In this document: positions 21,419 to 29,627 of the stretch, one piece after another
Layout: each line of letters starts with the position of its first letter
How positions within the stretch are numbered: position 1 is the first letter of the stretch
Source: Bacillus norwichensis
GTDB lineage: Bacteria; Bacillota; Bacilli; Bacillales; Bacillaceae_C
Length of the DNA stretch: 64,000 nt
NCBI RefSeq assembly: GCF_014836955.1
Contig: NZ_JACSPV010000006.1
Location: 99,311 to 163,310, forward strand
Direction: 5' to 3'
The notes under the pieces: generated by a model
Seen by the model: only the letters and a program-made list of their open reading frames with translations
Database searches by the model: none
Told to the model about the DNA's origin: nothing
Position numbers and translations under genes: made by a program

Positions 21419-23125
21419 TCAATTTGGTTTGACAAGCTTATACTTCTTCATGTGATATTGAAGGCTTTGGCGACTGATTCCAAGTTTTCTGGCTGCGGTG
21501 GAGATATTCCAGTCCAATTGCTCCAAAGTCGCCAATATATAATGTTTTTTTGATGATGTAAACATGGATTTAAATGGAGTTGTTTCCTTGCTCTCCTGAT
21601 TGCCTGTCTCGGCACTCCGTAATTTGCCCCTCATGAATACAGGCAGATGATCTATATCGATGGTTCTGTCGGTATCGCTTTGACGAATCATCAGATTTTC
21701 AATTAGATGCTCAAGTTCTCGCGTATTTCCAGGCCAGTTATACTGAAGGAGCACCTTTCGCAATGCTTCGGTCATTGGAGGCGCTATTTTTGAAAACTTT
21801 TCCTGATAAGACTTGAGAAAATAATCGATAAAAAAGTGGATATCTTCTGGACGCTCTCTTAACGGTGGAATAAACAAGCTTGTTCTTGCTATTCGGTAAA
21901 ATAGGTCCAGCCTTATTTTTTTATTCTCAATGAGCATTTCCGGGTCCTCATTTGATGCACTAATTACCGTGCAATTAACCGGTTTTGTCTCGTTAGAGCC
22001 AACTCTTCTGACAAGTCGTTCCTGCAAAACTCTCATTAACTTCGACTGAAGAGTCATAGGCATTGAGTTGATTTCATCAAGGAATAATGTTCCATTCTTT
22101 GCGTATTCAAATAATCCTACTTGATCAGTCGCCCCGGTAAAAGCTCCTTTTACTGTACCAAATAAGGTGCTTTCTAAGAGGTTTTCCGGAATGGCCGCGC
22201 AATTGACTGCTACGAAGGGGCTTTCTGAGCGAGGACTGTGATTGTGCATACTCTGGGCGAAAAGCTCCTTTCCGGTTCCCGTTTCTCCTACAATCAAAAC
22301 ATCTGCATTATGTAATGCGATGTTTTGTGCATCTTTAATCAAGTTTTTTAGTGCTAGGCTTCTTCCTTTAATATCTTCAAACGTAAACGTAGTCCCATTG
22401 TTTGAATTGGTTTTTGCTACCTGATTATCAACAGTATGTCTTTTTTCCTCAATCGTTTGGTGAAGCCTATCCTTCAGCCGGGACTCGTTTGTGCTGATTG
22501 AAAACACGGCAATGGTCTCCCCGTTTTTTTGAATGGGAAAAGTGCTGTAGTTTACATATCTAGGCACACCATCAATTTTTGAATGTGCTTTGTACCGTGA
22601 AAATATAGGCTTTTTCGTTTTCAACACATGTTTATGTTCGGAGTTTTGTGGATTGTAATTATAAGCGGACCAGAGTGGTTTTCCAATTACTTGCGTTTTG
22701 CTCAGCCCCTCCATTTTCTCCTGAGCGTCATTGTATAGGACAATATCTCCGTTCAAATTGCTCATCATCACTCCCTCATCAAGGGAGTCGATCACTTTTT
22801 CAAGACAGTATAGACGATTGCTCTTGTTTTCTATGAGATCAGACAAATTTTCTAGACATAGAATGACGTAGGGAACTTCAAAAGTTAGCGCTTTCACTTC
22901 GATGCTATAATTTGTTCCGTTTAGCGCTTTGGAAAATGTGTCATTATGCTCGAAACTGACTTCACTACATGAGATTAGCTTAGAGATGGGCATTCCTATT
23001 TCGATATTTTTTGACAAATTTGGATTTGTATCGTGCCAAACAATCTCATGACTCGTATTTAAAATGATGACCTCGTCTACAAAGCCCTTAATAAGAGAAC
23101 CAATAGCTGGTGCCAGCAAAGCCAT
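21419..23125 (-). CDS. Sigma-54-dependent enhancer-binding activator, copy 1
   Basis: 568 residues. N-terminal sensory region (1-105), PAS domain (about 108-220), AAA+ domain with Walker A GETGTGKE (280-287), the sigma-54 contact loop GAFTGA (327-332) and Walker B GTLFLDEI (345-352), then a Fis-type helix-turn-helix at the end (WNISTAARKLGISRQSLQYH). Such proteins bind far upstream and remodel sigma-54 polymerase in response to a signal. It is divergent from the urocanase-like operon, whose promoter is a clear -24/-12 element, so it is almost certainly its activator. It is a full-length paralogue of the activator at 54079. It resembles RocR/BkdR-type regulators in architecture. Confidence 0.93.
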   Translation of the reverse strand: MALLAPAIGSLIKGFVDEVIILNTSHEIVWHDTNPNLSKNIEIGMPISKLISCSEVSFEHNDTFSKALNGTNYSIEVKALTFEVPYVILCLENLSDLIENKSNRLYCLEKVIDSLDEGVMMSNLNGDIVLYNDAQEKMEGLSKTQVIGKPLWSAYNYNPQNSEHKHVLKTKKPIFSRYKAHSKIDGVPRYVNYSTFPIQKNGETIAVFSISTNESRLKDRLHQTIEEKRHTVDNQVAKTNSNNGTTFTFEDIKGRSLALKNLIKDAQNIALHNADVLIVGETGTGKELFAQSMHNHSPRSESPFVAVNCAAIPENLLESTLFGTVKGAFTGATDQVGLFEYAKNGTLFLDEINSMPMTLQSKLMRVLQERLVRRVGSNETKPVNCTVISASNEDPEMLIENKKIRLDLFYRIARTSLFIPPLRERPEDIHFFIDYFLKSYQEKFSKIAPPMTEALRKVLLQYNWPGNTRELEHLIENLMIRQSDTDRTIDIDHLPVFMRGKLRSAETGNQESKETTPFKSMFTSSKKHYILATLEQLDWNISTAARKLGISRQSLQYHMKKYKLVKPN

Positions 23126-23152
23126 TCCTCCTATTTGTTATCCTTATAAAGG

Positions 23153-23245
23153 ATGTCCAAAAAGTTATGCGCAAATCTTCGTTGGCTGGTCTCTGCCCTG
23201 CGTCTGCGCCGTTTCGGGCTTCTAATTTGGCAACTTATTGGACAT
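23153..23245. mobile_element. Possible MITE with 14-bp terminal inverted repeats
   Basis: ATGTCCAAAAAGTT (23153-23166) is matched in inverted form by AACTTATTGGACAT (23232-23245), with one mismatch, around 65 GC-richer bases. No open frame. It lies between the activator start and its upstream binding sites. I could not identify target duplications, so a mobile origin is only suggested. Confidence 0.45.
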
Positions 23246-23294
23246 GCACTTATATTAAGAATATATCATTAATTAATTCTTTTTTAAATAATCT

Positions 23295-23387
23295 GCATGC
23301 AAAAACATTTTGCATGCTATTGAAATATAAGCGAACTCTACGCTTTTTTTCTTTTTTTAGTTAGAGTTCTCTTTTTGGCATGCAAAA
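23295..23387. promoter_or_regulatory. Enhancer (UAS) sites for the sigma-54 activator
   Basis: GCATGCAAAA-ACA-TTTTGCATGC (23295-23317) is a perfect 10-bp inverted repeat. A second site, TTTTTGGCATGCAAAA, lies at 23372-23387. They are about 190 and 120 bases upstream of the -24/-12 promoter, a normal distance for enhancer sites. The same TTTTGCATGCAAAA core recurs at 52276-52292 in the second sigma-54 locus. Confidence 0.75.
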
Positions 23388-23502
23388 TTTATCTGCGATT
23401 AAGCTGAAAAAGGATAGATTAAAAGTTTGCTGAAATGAAGAGAAGTATACGACAATACAGGCTTTGTGTTTTTTTCTATCAAAAAATGATCCTTTAAAAA
23501 AT

Positions 23503-23519
23503 TTGGCACAGAACTTGCA
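23503..23519 (+). promoter_or_regulatory. Sigma-54 (-24/-12) promoter of the hut-like operon
   Basis: TTGGCACAGAACTTGCA has GG and GC exactly ten bases apart and matches the TTGGCACN5TTGCA consensus fully. The ATG of the urocanase-like gene is 50 bases downstream behind AGGAGG. Confidence 0.93.
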
Positions 23520-23568
23520 ATAATAATGAGTGTGAAAGCAAATATTTACAACATAGGAGGAATTTCAT

Positions 23569-25290
23569 ATGTCAACACCAGAGATATTGTATGAAGTAAA
23601 GGCTCAAAGAGGAGACAAGCTGCGTTGTAAAGGTTGGAGACAAGAAACCATTTTGCGGATGCTTGAAAACAATATGGAGAATGCGGAAAAGCCCGAAGAA
23701 CTGATCATTTACGGAGGAATAGGAAAGGCAGCACGTAACTGGGAATCCTATCATGCCATTGTCCAATCATTAAAAGAGTTAGAAGACGATGAGACATTGG
23801 TTGTGCAATCTGGTATGCCTGTGGCAGTTTTTAAAACGCATAAGTACGCACCGACAGTTGTTATGGCAACAACAAATATCATGAAAGCTGACTGGCCGAC
23901 TTTCTATGATCTTCAGGAAAAGAATTTAACCATCTATGCCAATTATACAGCGGCACCATGGGAGTATATCGGAACTCAAGGGGTTATCCAAGGTACTTTT
24001 GAAACATTGTCAGCCATTGCGCGCTTGCACTACAACGATTCTCTTGTAGGAAAAATTCTCTTGACTGCAGGGGCAGGCGGAATGGGAGGAAACCAGACAA
24101 GGGCGATGACAATGCACGGCGGTGTAGCCATTCTATGCGATTCAAACGTAGAAATCATCAACCGCAGAATTGAAAAAGGGTTCATCGATGTGTTGGCTAA
24201 TTCACTAGGAGAAGCAATCTCCATGGCCAAGCAATATGCTGCAGAGAAGAAAGCAATTGGTATTGCGGTTGTTGGAAATGCTGCGGATATATTTGAAGCA
24301 GTTATTGAAAAAGGATTCCTTCCTGACATCACAACGTCCATGACGCTGGCGCATGATCCAATCTCTTATTTGCCATCTGGATATACAGTCGAGGAAGCAG
24401 AAAAACTGCGCGAAAAAGATTTCGACCTATACTTAGAAAAAGCACGTGAAACAATGATTCGTGAATTGAAAGCGCTTATTAAATTCATGGATCTCGGGGT
24501 CCATTCATTTGAATATGGAACGAGTATCCGTAAAGAGTGTATTGATGCTGGAATGGACGAAAAAGAGGCGAAGCGCTTGCCGGGATTTGTTGCTGAGTAT
24601 ATCCGTCCGCTATTCTGTGAAGGCCGTGGACCTTTCCGCTGGACGTGTATGTCTGGAGATCCTGAAGATTTAAGAAAAATTGATGACATGATCCTTGAAA
24701 AGTTCAAAGATGATCTGCTTGTTACACGCTGGATCAAATTGGCAAAGGAACACATCCCAATTGAAGCCCTTCCTGCAAGAATCTGCTACATGGGCTTTGG
24801 ACAACGTAAAGAGTTCGCTCTTGAAGTCAATGATATGATTCGTCGCGGTGAACTTTCAGGACCAGTTGCCTTCTCACGTGATAACCTTGATTCTGGATCA
24901 ATCGTGAACCCAACGTTTGAATCAGAAAATATGAAAGACGGCGGGGACCTCATATCTGATTGGCCTGTTTTAAATGGCCTTTTGAATGCAGTCGGCATGT
25001 GTGACCTAATCGCGCTTCAGGCAAACTATTCTATGGGTGAAGCAGTACACACGGGTGTCACAATGATTGCAGACGGAACAGAAGAATCCGACATGAGATT
25101 GGAAGTGTCTATGACAGTTGATTCTGGTATCGGTGTTGTCCGTCATGCACAAGCAGGTTATGAGACTGCGAGAGACGTAGCGAATGGAAAAGGACAACTT
25201 ACAGATGAAAGCATTCAAATTCCACTTTGGTGGACACCTAAAGCCACTTTCGGACCAAAAGATTTAGAGAAAGAAGACGTAAAAGCCTAA
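23569..25290 (+). CDS. Urocanate hydratase-family protein, divergent
   Basis: 573 residues, homologous over its full length to urocanase, an NAD+-dependent enzyme that hydrates urocanate to imidazolonepropionate. Conserved: EYIGTQGVIQGTFET, the NAD loop GAGGMGG (168-174), AHDP, FPGF-type VAEYIRPLFCEGRGPFRW and the active-site Cys406 in LPARICYMGFGQR. Not conserved: the loop after GMGG (NQTRAMTM instead of AQPLA) and the late glycine motif, which in ordinary HutU is a HHGGGVGIG type and here is LQANYSMGEAVHTG (483-496). The C-terminus is about 15 residues longer. It is therefore either an unusual HutU or a hydratase for a urocanate analogue. First gene behind the sigma-54 promoter. Confidence 0.8.
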   Translation: MSTPEILYEVKAQRGDKLRCKGWRQETILRMLENNMENAEKPEELIIYGGIGKAARNWESYHAIVQSLKELEDDETLVVQSGMPVAVFKTHKYAPTVVMATTNIMKADWPTFYDLQEKNLTIYANYTAAPWEYIGTQGVIQGTFETLSAIARLHYNDSLVGKILLTAGAGGMGGNQTRAMTMHGGVAILCDSNVEIINRRIEKGFIDVLANSLGEAISMAKQYAAEKKAIGIAVVGNAADIFEAVIEKGFLPDITTSMTLAHDPISYLPSGYTVEEAEKLREKDFDLYLEKARETMIRELKALIKFMDLGVHSFEYGTSIRKECIDAGMDEKEAKRLPGFVAEYIRPLFCEGRGPFRWTCMSGDPEDLRKIDDMILEKFKDDLLVTRWIKLAKEHIPIEALPARICYMGFGQRKEFALEVNDMIRRGELSGPVAFSRDNLDSGSIVNPTFESENMKDGGDLISDWPVLNGLLNAVGMCDLIALQANYSMGEAVHTGVTMIADGTEESDMRLEVSMTVDSGIGVVRHAQAGYETARDVANGKGQLTDESIQIPLWWTPKATFGPKDLEKEDVKA

Positions 25291-25392
25291 CCAAGCCAGT
25301 TTCAACAGTTCTTTTTTTATCCGGAAAAACAAGTAGAGATTCAACAGCCCTGTTGAATCTCTACCATTATCTACTACAGCAGACTTTTAACT

Positions 25393-25570
25393 TCATTCAG
25401 CAGAAGTCTCCCACTTCTACATGTTGTGAGATGAATGCATATTGGTATTTTATTCAGTGGGGGTTCAAACCCCGGCTGAATAAAGTTAAAGCCTCCAGCG
25501 GATACCACAGAATTTATCAAGCGGAGCTCGATAAATTCTGGGCGTCAATACGCCAAGGCGGATTTGATTA
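25393..25570. repeat. Dispersed intergenic repeat, copy B (best preserved)
   Basis: Left hairpin AGAAGT-CTCCC-ACTTCT. A middle hairpin TTCAG..GGGG-TTCAAA-CCCC..CTGAA. Conserved core GAATAAAGTTAAAGCCTCC. Right hairpin of 11 bp CAGAATTTATC/GATAAATTCTG. A small GGCGT-CAAT-ACGCC hairpin follows, and the end is AAGGCGGATTTGAT. Flanked on the left by TTCAT. It fills the 317-base gap between the urocanase-like and transporter genes and contains only a spurious open frame. Confidence 0.85.
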
Positions 25571-25607
25571 TTATAAAGACAAATAAATGCCGAAAGTGGT
25601 GAGAATA

Positions 25608-26963
25608 ATGAGTGAATTGGACAATGCAGTGAGCGAGAAGGAAGTTATGATGGAAAACCAGGCAGAACCATCTTATCAATCATTTAAGAATATTTTCAGA
25701 TTCTCGTTGTTTAGCATAATTGGGATTTTTATGTTTTTTATTCCAATAACGGTAAATGGGAAAAATTCTATTCCATTGGATCACTTTGTCACTTGGGTAC
25801 GAGAAACCGTAGGATTTGGTGCTTCTGTCTACGTATTAATAATGGTTATACTGGGAGCCGCGTATCCTTTTTACAATAAATCTTGGAAAAAAAGCACTGT
25901 TGATCTGGTTATCTCTCTTTTTAAAGTATTAGGCGCCATAGCTACTGTGATGGTCGTGTTTAATATCGGGCCGGCCTGGCTGATGGCCGAAGATATGGGT
26001 CCATACTGGCTGAATTTATTGCTTATCCCTATTGGAGTGCTTGTCCCGATCGGAGCAGTATTTTTGGCCTTGCTTGTTGGGTATGGTCTTCTCGAATTTA
26101 TCGGGGCGTTGATGCAGCCGATCATGAGGCCTATTTGGAAGACGCCAGGGAGATCAGCCATAGATGCGGTGGCCTCTTTTGTCGGAAGCTACTCCATTGG
26201 CTTGCTGATTACGAACCGAGTGTATAAAGAAGGGAAGTATACCAAAAGAGAAGCAGCTATTATTGCCACAGGTTTCTCCACTGTTTCTGCGACATTTATG
26301 GTTGTTGTCGCCAATACGCTAGATTTGATGTCGATCTGGAATCTTTATTTTTGGATCACCCTTGTCGTCACTTTTACAGTTACTGCCATCACGGTGAGAA
26401 TTTGGCCGCTGAGCAAAATGAAAGATGAATACTATTCGGGGGTAGGCCAGCCTGAGGTGATGATTAAAGATAACCGGCTGAAGCATGCTTGGAATGAAGC
26501 AATGAAAACAGCCGAGCATGCTCCGAATCTTGGGAAGAATATTGTGGCTAATGTAAAGGACGGGTTGTTAATGGCGATGGGGATTCTTCCCACCATCATG
26601 TCGATCGGATTGCTCGGTTTTATATTAGTCAATCAAACTCCAGTTTTTGATTATGCCGGATACATCTTTTACCCATTGACATTCATATTGCAAATCCCTG
26701 AACCACTACTAGCTGCAAAGGCTGCAGTCGTAAACCTGATTGATATGTTTGTTCCTTCGCTGGTTGTAGTCGATACAAGTCTGGAAACAAGATTCATTAT
26801 TGGGACGCTTTCTATCTCGGCCATCATGTTTTTCTCATCCTTAATCCCTTGTATTATATCAACAGAAATCCCGATCAAAATTAGCCACTTGATTATCGTT
26901 TGGTTTTGGAGAACTGTATTCACCCTTATCATCGTTACTCCAATTGCCTTTTTGATTTTGTGA
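25608..26963 (+). CDS. YjiH-family membrane transporter (Gate domain)
   Basis: About 451 residues with roughly ten membrane helices. It matches the YjiH type: a nucleoside-recognition Gate-like domain with GRSAIDAVASFVGSYSIGLLITN and the downstream VNLIDMFVPSLVVV segment. The substrate is unknown; the position inside the operon suggests uptake or exchange of the pathway substrate or product. I preferred ATG 25608 (GTGGTGAG upstream) over ATG 25587, which abuts the repeat. Confidence 0.78.
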   Translation: MSELDNAVSEKEVMMENQAEPSYQSFKNIFRFSLFSIIGIFMFFIPITVNGKNSIPLDHFVTWVRETVGFGASVYVLIMVILGAAYPFYNKSWKKSTVDLVISLFKVLGAIATVMVVFNIGPAWLMAEDMGPYWLNLLLIPIGVLVPIGAVFLALLVGYGLLEFIGALMQPIMRPIWKTPGRSAIDAVASFVGSYSIGLLITNRVYKEGKYTKREAAIIATGFSTVSATFMVVVANTLDLMSIWNLYFWITLVVTFTVTAITVRIWPLSKMKDEYYSGVGQPEVMIKDNRLKHAWNEAMKTAEHAPNLGKNIVANVKDGLLMAMGILPTIMSIGLLGFILVNQTPVFDYAGYIFYPLTFILQIPEPLLAAKAAVVNLIDMFVPSLVVVDTSLETRFIIGTLSISAIMFFSSLIPCIISTEIPIKISHLIIVWFWRTVFTLIIVTPIAFLIL

Positions 26964-26987
26964 TTACTGGAAAGGAGTTTGATAGCT

Positions 26988-28223
26988 TTGTCAGAAATAA
27001 AGGTTGATTTGGTCATCGCAAACGCTGCTGAAGCATTGACTATCAGTGGAAAACAGTCAGATTTGGGTGTCATTAGAAATGCATGGATTGCTGTAAAGGA
27101 TGGAGTCATTACTAGCATTGGGTCTGAAAGAGAGGTAAGAGCTTCTTACGACATTTCGGAAGCAAAAATGATTAATGCTTCTGGAAAAGTAGTCGCACCC
27201 GGATTTGTCGACTCGCATACGCATCTAGTGTTTTACGGCTCTCGTGTGGAAGAATATGCAGCTAAAGTGACTGGGATCAATCCAAAAAAGTTAGAGGAGC
27301 TAGGCATTATTACTGGGCCGAATCGCACGGTGGAATTAACTCGTGAATCGCCAGATGAAGAGCTGCTAGAGCAGGCGAAGAAGCGGATGTTGACGATGCT
27401 CGAATATGGGATCACTACAGTAGAAAGTAAAAGTGGATATGGTTTGACAACAGAAAGTGAAATTAAAATCCTTGAGATCAGTAGAAAGCTTGGGGAAGAA
27501 ACACCACTGGATGTCCTGAATACTTTTCTTGGTGCTCATGGATTTCCGGAAAACAAGACAAAAGAAGAGTATATCGAGGAAATCATCAATGATATGATTC
27601 CGAAGGTAGCCGAGCGCGGTCTGGCAGAATTTTGTGATGTGTGGTGTGACGACGGCTACTTTACTGCAGAAGAATCCAAACAGATTCTAGAGGCAGGGAT
27701 CAAGCACGGCCTGAAACCGAAAATCCATGCGGACGCCTATTCCTATATCGGCGGATCTGATTTGGCTGCGGAGATGAACATGGTATCAGTTGACCATATG
27801 AACTTTACTCCAGAAGAGGTGATGGACCGTCTGGCAAAAACCGATGTGACCGCTGTGCTAATGCCGGCGCTTGATTTTGCAGTGGGACATAAGCGTCCCT
27901 TTCAAGCACGAAAAATGCTGGATAAGGGCGTCAAAGTTGCTCTGGCGACTGATCTATGCCCAGCTTGCTACACAGAATCGATGCAGTTCGTCATCAATCT
28001 AGCTTGCAGACTGTACCAATTTTCTGTGGAGGAAGCAATCAAAGCCGCTACATATGGAGGGGCCAAGGCGCTTAATTTGGGTGACAGAGGTATTTTGGGA
28101 GAAGGAAAAATCGCGGACATCCAGATTTGGGATGTTCCATCCTATAAACATATCGCTTATCATCTTGGAACGAATGTAGTGGAAACAGTAATCAAAGATG
28201 GAAAAGTTGTAATCACCAAATAA
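26988..28223 (+). CDS. hutI: Imidazolonepropionase-like amidohydrolase, copy 1
   Basis: 411 residues of the amidohydrolase superfamily. HutI opens the imidazolone ring to N-formimino-glutamate. The metal-binding SHTHLVF is at about residue 72, GGSR-like YGSRVEEY follows, and further His and Asp metal ligands are in KIHADAYSY, VDHMN and ATDLCPA. Compared with ordinary HutI, the segment after the HTH motif (ITGPNRTVELTR) and HADAYS differ, so the exact imidazolone may differ. TTG start at 26988, ten bases after AAAGGAG. A paralogue is at 47106-48350; residues about 225-370 are almost identical between the two. Confidence 0.85.
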   Translation: MSEIKVDLVIANAAEALTISGKQSDLGVIRNAWIAVKDGVITSIGSEREVRASYDISEAKMINASGKVVAPGFVDSHTHLVFYGSRVEEYAAKVTGINPKKLEELGIITGPNRTVELTRESPDEELLEQAKKRMLTMLEYGITTVESKSGYGLTTESEIKILEISRKLGEETPLDVLNTFLGAHGFPENKTKEEYIEEIINDMIPKVAERGLAEFCDVWCDDGYFTAEESKQILEAGIKHGLKPKIHADAYSYIGGSDLAAEMNMVSVDHMNFTPEEVMDRLAKTDVTAVLMPALDFAVGHKRPFQARKMLDKGVKVALATDLCPACYTESMQFVINLACRLYQFSVEEAIKAATYGGAKALNLGDRGILGEGKIADIQIWDVPSYKHIAYHLGTNVVETVIKDGKVVITK

Positions 28224-28244
28224 AAATAGTTGGGGGAATGTTGG

Positions 28245-29411
28245 ATGAGCACAGACCAAATTTCAAAAGCTGCCGCAAAGGTGGATGAAGACCGGCTGTT
28301 GGAGCTGTTTCTTGAACTGGCAAAAATAAATGGACCCAGCACGCAGGAACAGCTTGTTGCAGATTATTTAACGGAGGCGCTGCCTAAGCTGGGCTTTACG
28401 TTGGAGTTCGATAAAGCCCATAAAAACTTCGGAGGGGAAGTAGGGAATTTAATTGCTTGGAAGGAAGGAACCGATCCGACGATTCCACCGCTGTTTTTCT
28501 CGACCCATATGGACACAGTTCTTCCGACAGAAGGGTTGAAGCCAGTCATTAAAGACGGAGTGATTTATTCTGATGGGACAACAATATTAGGGGCTGATGA
28601 TCGGGCAGCACTTGCCGCTTATTTGGAAGCTGTCAGAGCAATTACTGAAAGCGGTGTGCCGCATGGTCCGATTGAATTTGTTTTAACTGTAAACGAACAA
28701 CCTGGTCTTGTAGGGGCAAGGTATATGGATTACAGCAAAGCGAAAAGCAGAACAGGCTATATTTTCGACAGTAGCGGAGATGTTGGACAAATCATTTTGA
28801 GGGGACCGTACAGCAGCAGGATCTGGATGGAAGTGAAAGGAAATGCCGCCCATATTGTGCTGAATGCAGAGGAAGGAAATAGTGCTTTCTTAATTGCCGC
28901 TGAGGGCCTTTCTAATATGAAGTTGGGTGAGATTGACAAAGAGACTTTGGCTAACATTGGAGTGATGAAAGGTGGAGAGCTAACATCCATCATTCCTGGA
29001 AGCATAACAGTTGGTGGAGAAGTCCGTAGCTTTTCAAAAGAAAAACTCGATCACCAGCTTAAAGCTATGGAAGGGGCCATGCAAGAGGCTGCTCATAAGT
29101 ACGGGGGCTCTGTGGAAACTAGAATTGAGAAGAAGTACAGCGGGTTTGATATTTCGGAAAATCACATTCTAACAGAAACAGCGCAGGCTGCAGCACATAA
29201 TGTACAAGTGAGTCCTTGGTTAACTGAAACGCTTGGCGGAGCAGATACGAATGTATTAAATGAAAATGGATTGACTTGCCTTACGCTCGGATTAGGTTTT
29301 CAAAATATTCATTCATTTAGAGAGTGCATTAGTATCGAAAATTTGACCAACACAGGTAAATTGACGGCTGCCCTTATTGAAGAGTGGTATGAGAAGCATA
29401 AGCAGGAATGA
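28245..29411 (+). CDS. M20-family metallohydrolase, PepT-like, copy 1
   Basis: 388 residues. Metal-site landmarks of M20 enzymes are present: FSTHMDTV, the bridging Asp in TILGADDRAAL, DSSGDVG, and the C-terminal His in FQNIHS. The normally invariant EE pair, base plus metal ligand, reads NEQ here (VNEQPGLVGAR), as it also does in the paralogue at 48380. M20 members hydrolyse dipeptides or N-acyl, carbamoyl and formyl amino acids. Because hutG/hutF are absent and both hutI-like genes have an M20 neighbour, I infer that it processes the ring-opened product. ATG 28245 follows GGGGGAA. Confidence 0.85.
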   Translation: MSTDQISKAAAKVDEDRLLELFLELAKINGPSTQEQLVADYLTEALPKLGFTLEFDKAHKNFGGEVGNLIAWKEGTDPTIPPLFFSTHMDTVLPTEGLKPVIKDGVIYSDGTTILGADDRAALAAYLEAVRAITESGVPHGPIEFVLTVNEQPGLVGARYMDYSKAKSRTGYIFDSSGDVGQIILRGPYSSRIWMEVKGNAAHIVLNAEEGNSAFLIAAEGLSNMKLGEIDKETLANIGVMKGGELTSIIPGSITVGGEVRSFSKEKLDHQLKAMEGAMQEAAHKYGGSVETRIEKKYSGFDISENHILTETAQAAAHNVQVSPWLTETLGGADTNVLNENGLTCLTLGLGFQNIHSFRECISIENLTNTGKLTAALIEEWYEKHKQE

Positions 29412-29627
29412 GTAAGGCGCTTGAAACGCAGGGGAAAATACAGCTTAAAGGCCATTAACAGATGTCCAAACAATGAAACAATCAGCGCCATCATCAATGG
29501 AGTTATTTTTGTAAAAACACTCACCTCTGAATCGGCAACAAGGAAAATAAAAAGACCTGGGCCGCCAACTTTTATCCAGATGCCAACGGCGGCAGTCAAA
29601 ATTTGGAGTAGAGGGGACTCAGAGGTT
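29412..29627 (-). other. 216-bp gap with coding-like sequence on the opposite strand
   Basis: No plus-strand gene is convincing here. On the minus strand the same bases read as a hydrophobic, coding-like stretch (ILTAAVGIWIKVGGPGLFIF, then SVFTKITPLMMALIVSLFGH), open across both gene boundaries and without its own start signal. It could be an inverted remnant of a membrane-protein gene or chance. Confidence 0.3.

Noticed and set aside
25353..25586. 77-residue open frame upstream of the YjiH-type gene
   Set aside because: It runs straight through repeat copy B and reflects the repeat sequence; no ribosome binding site or protein-like composition.
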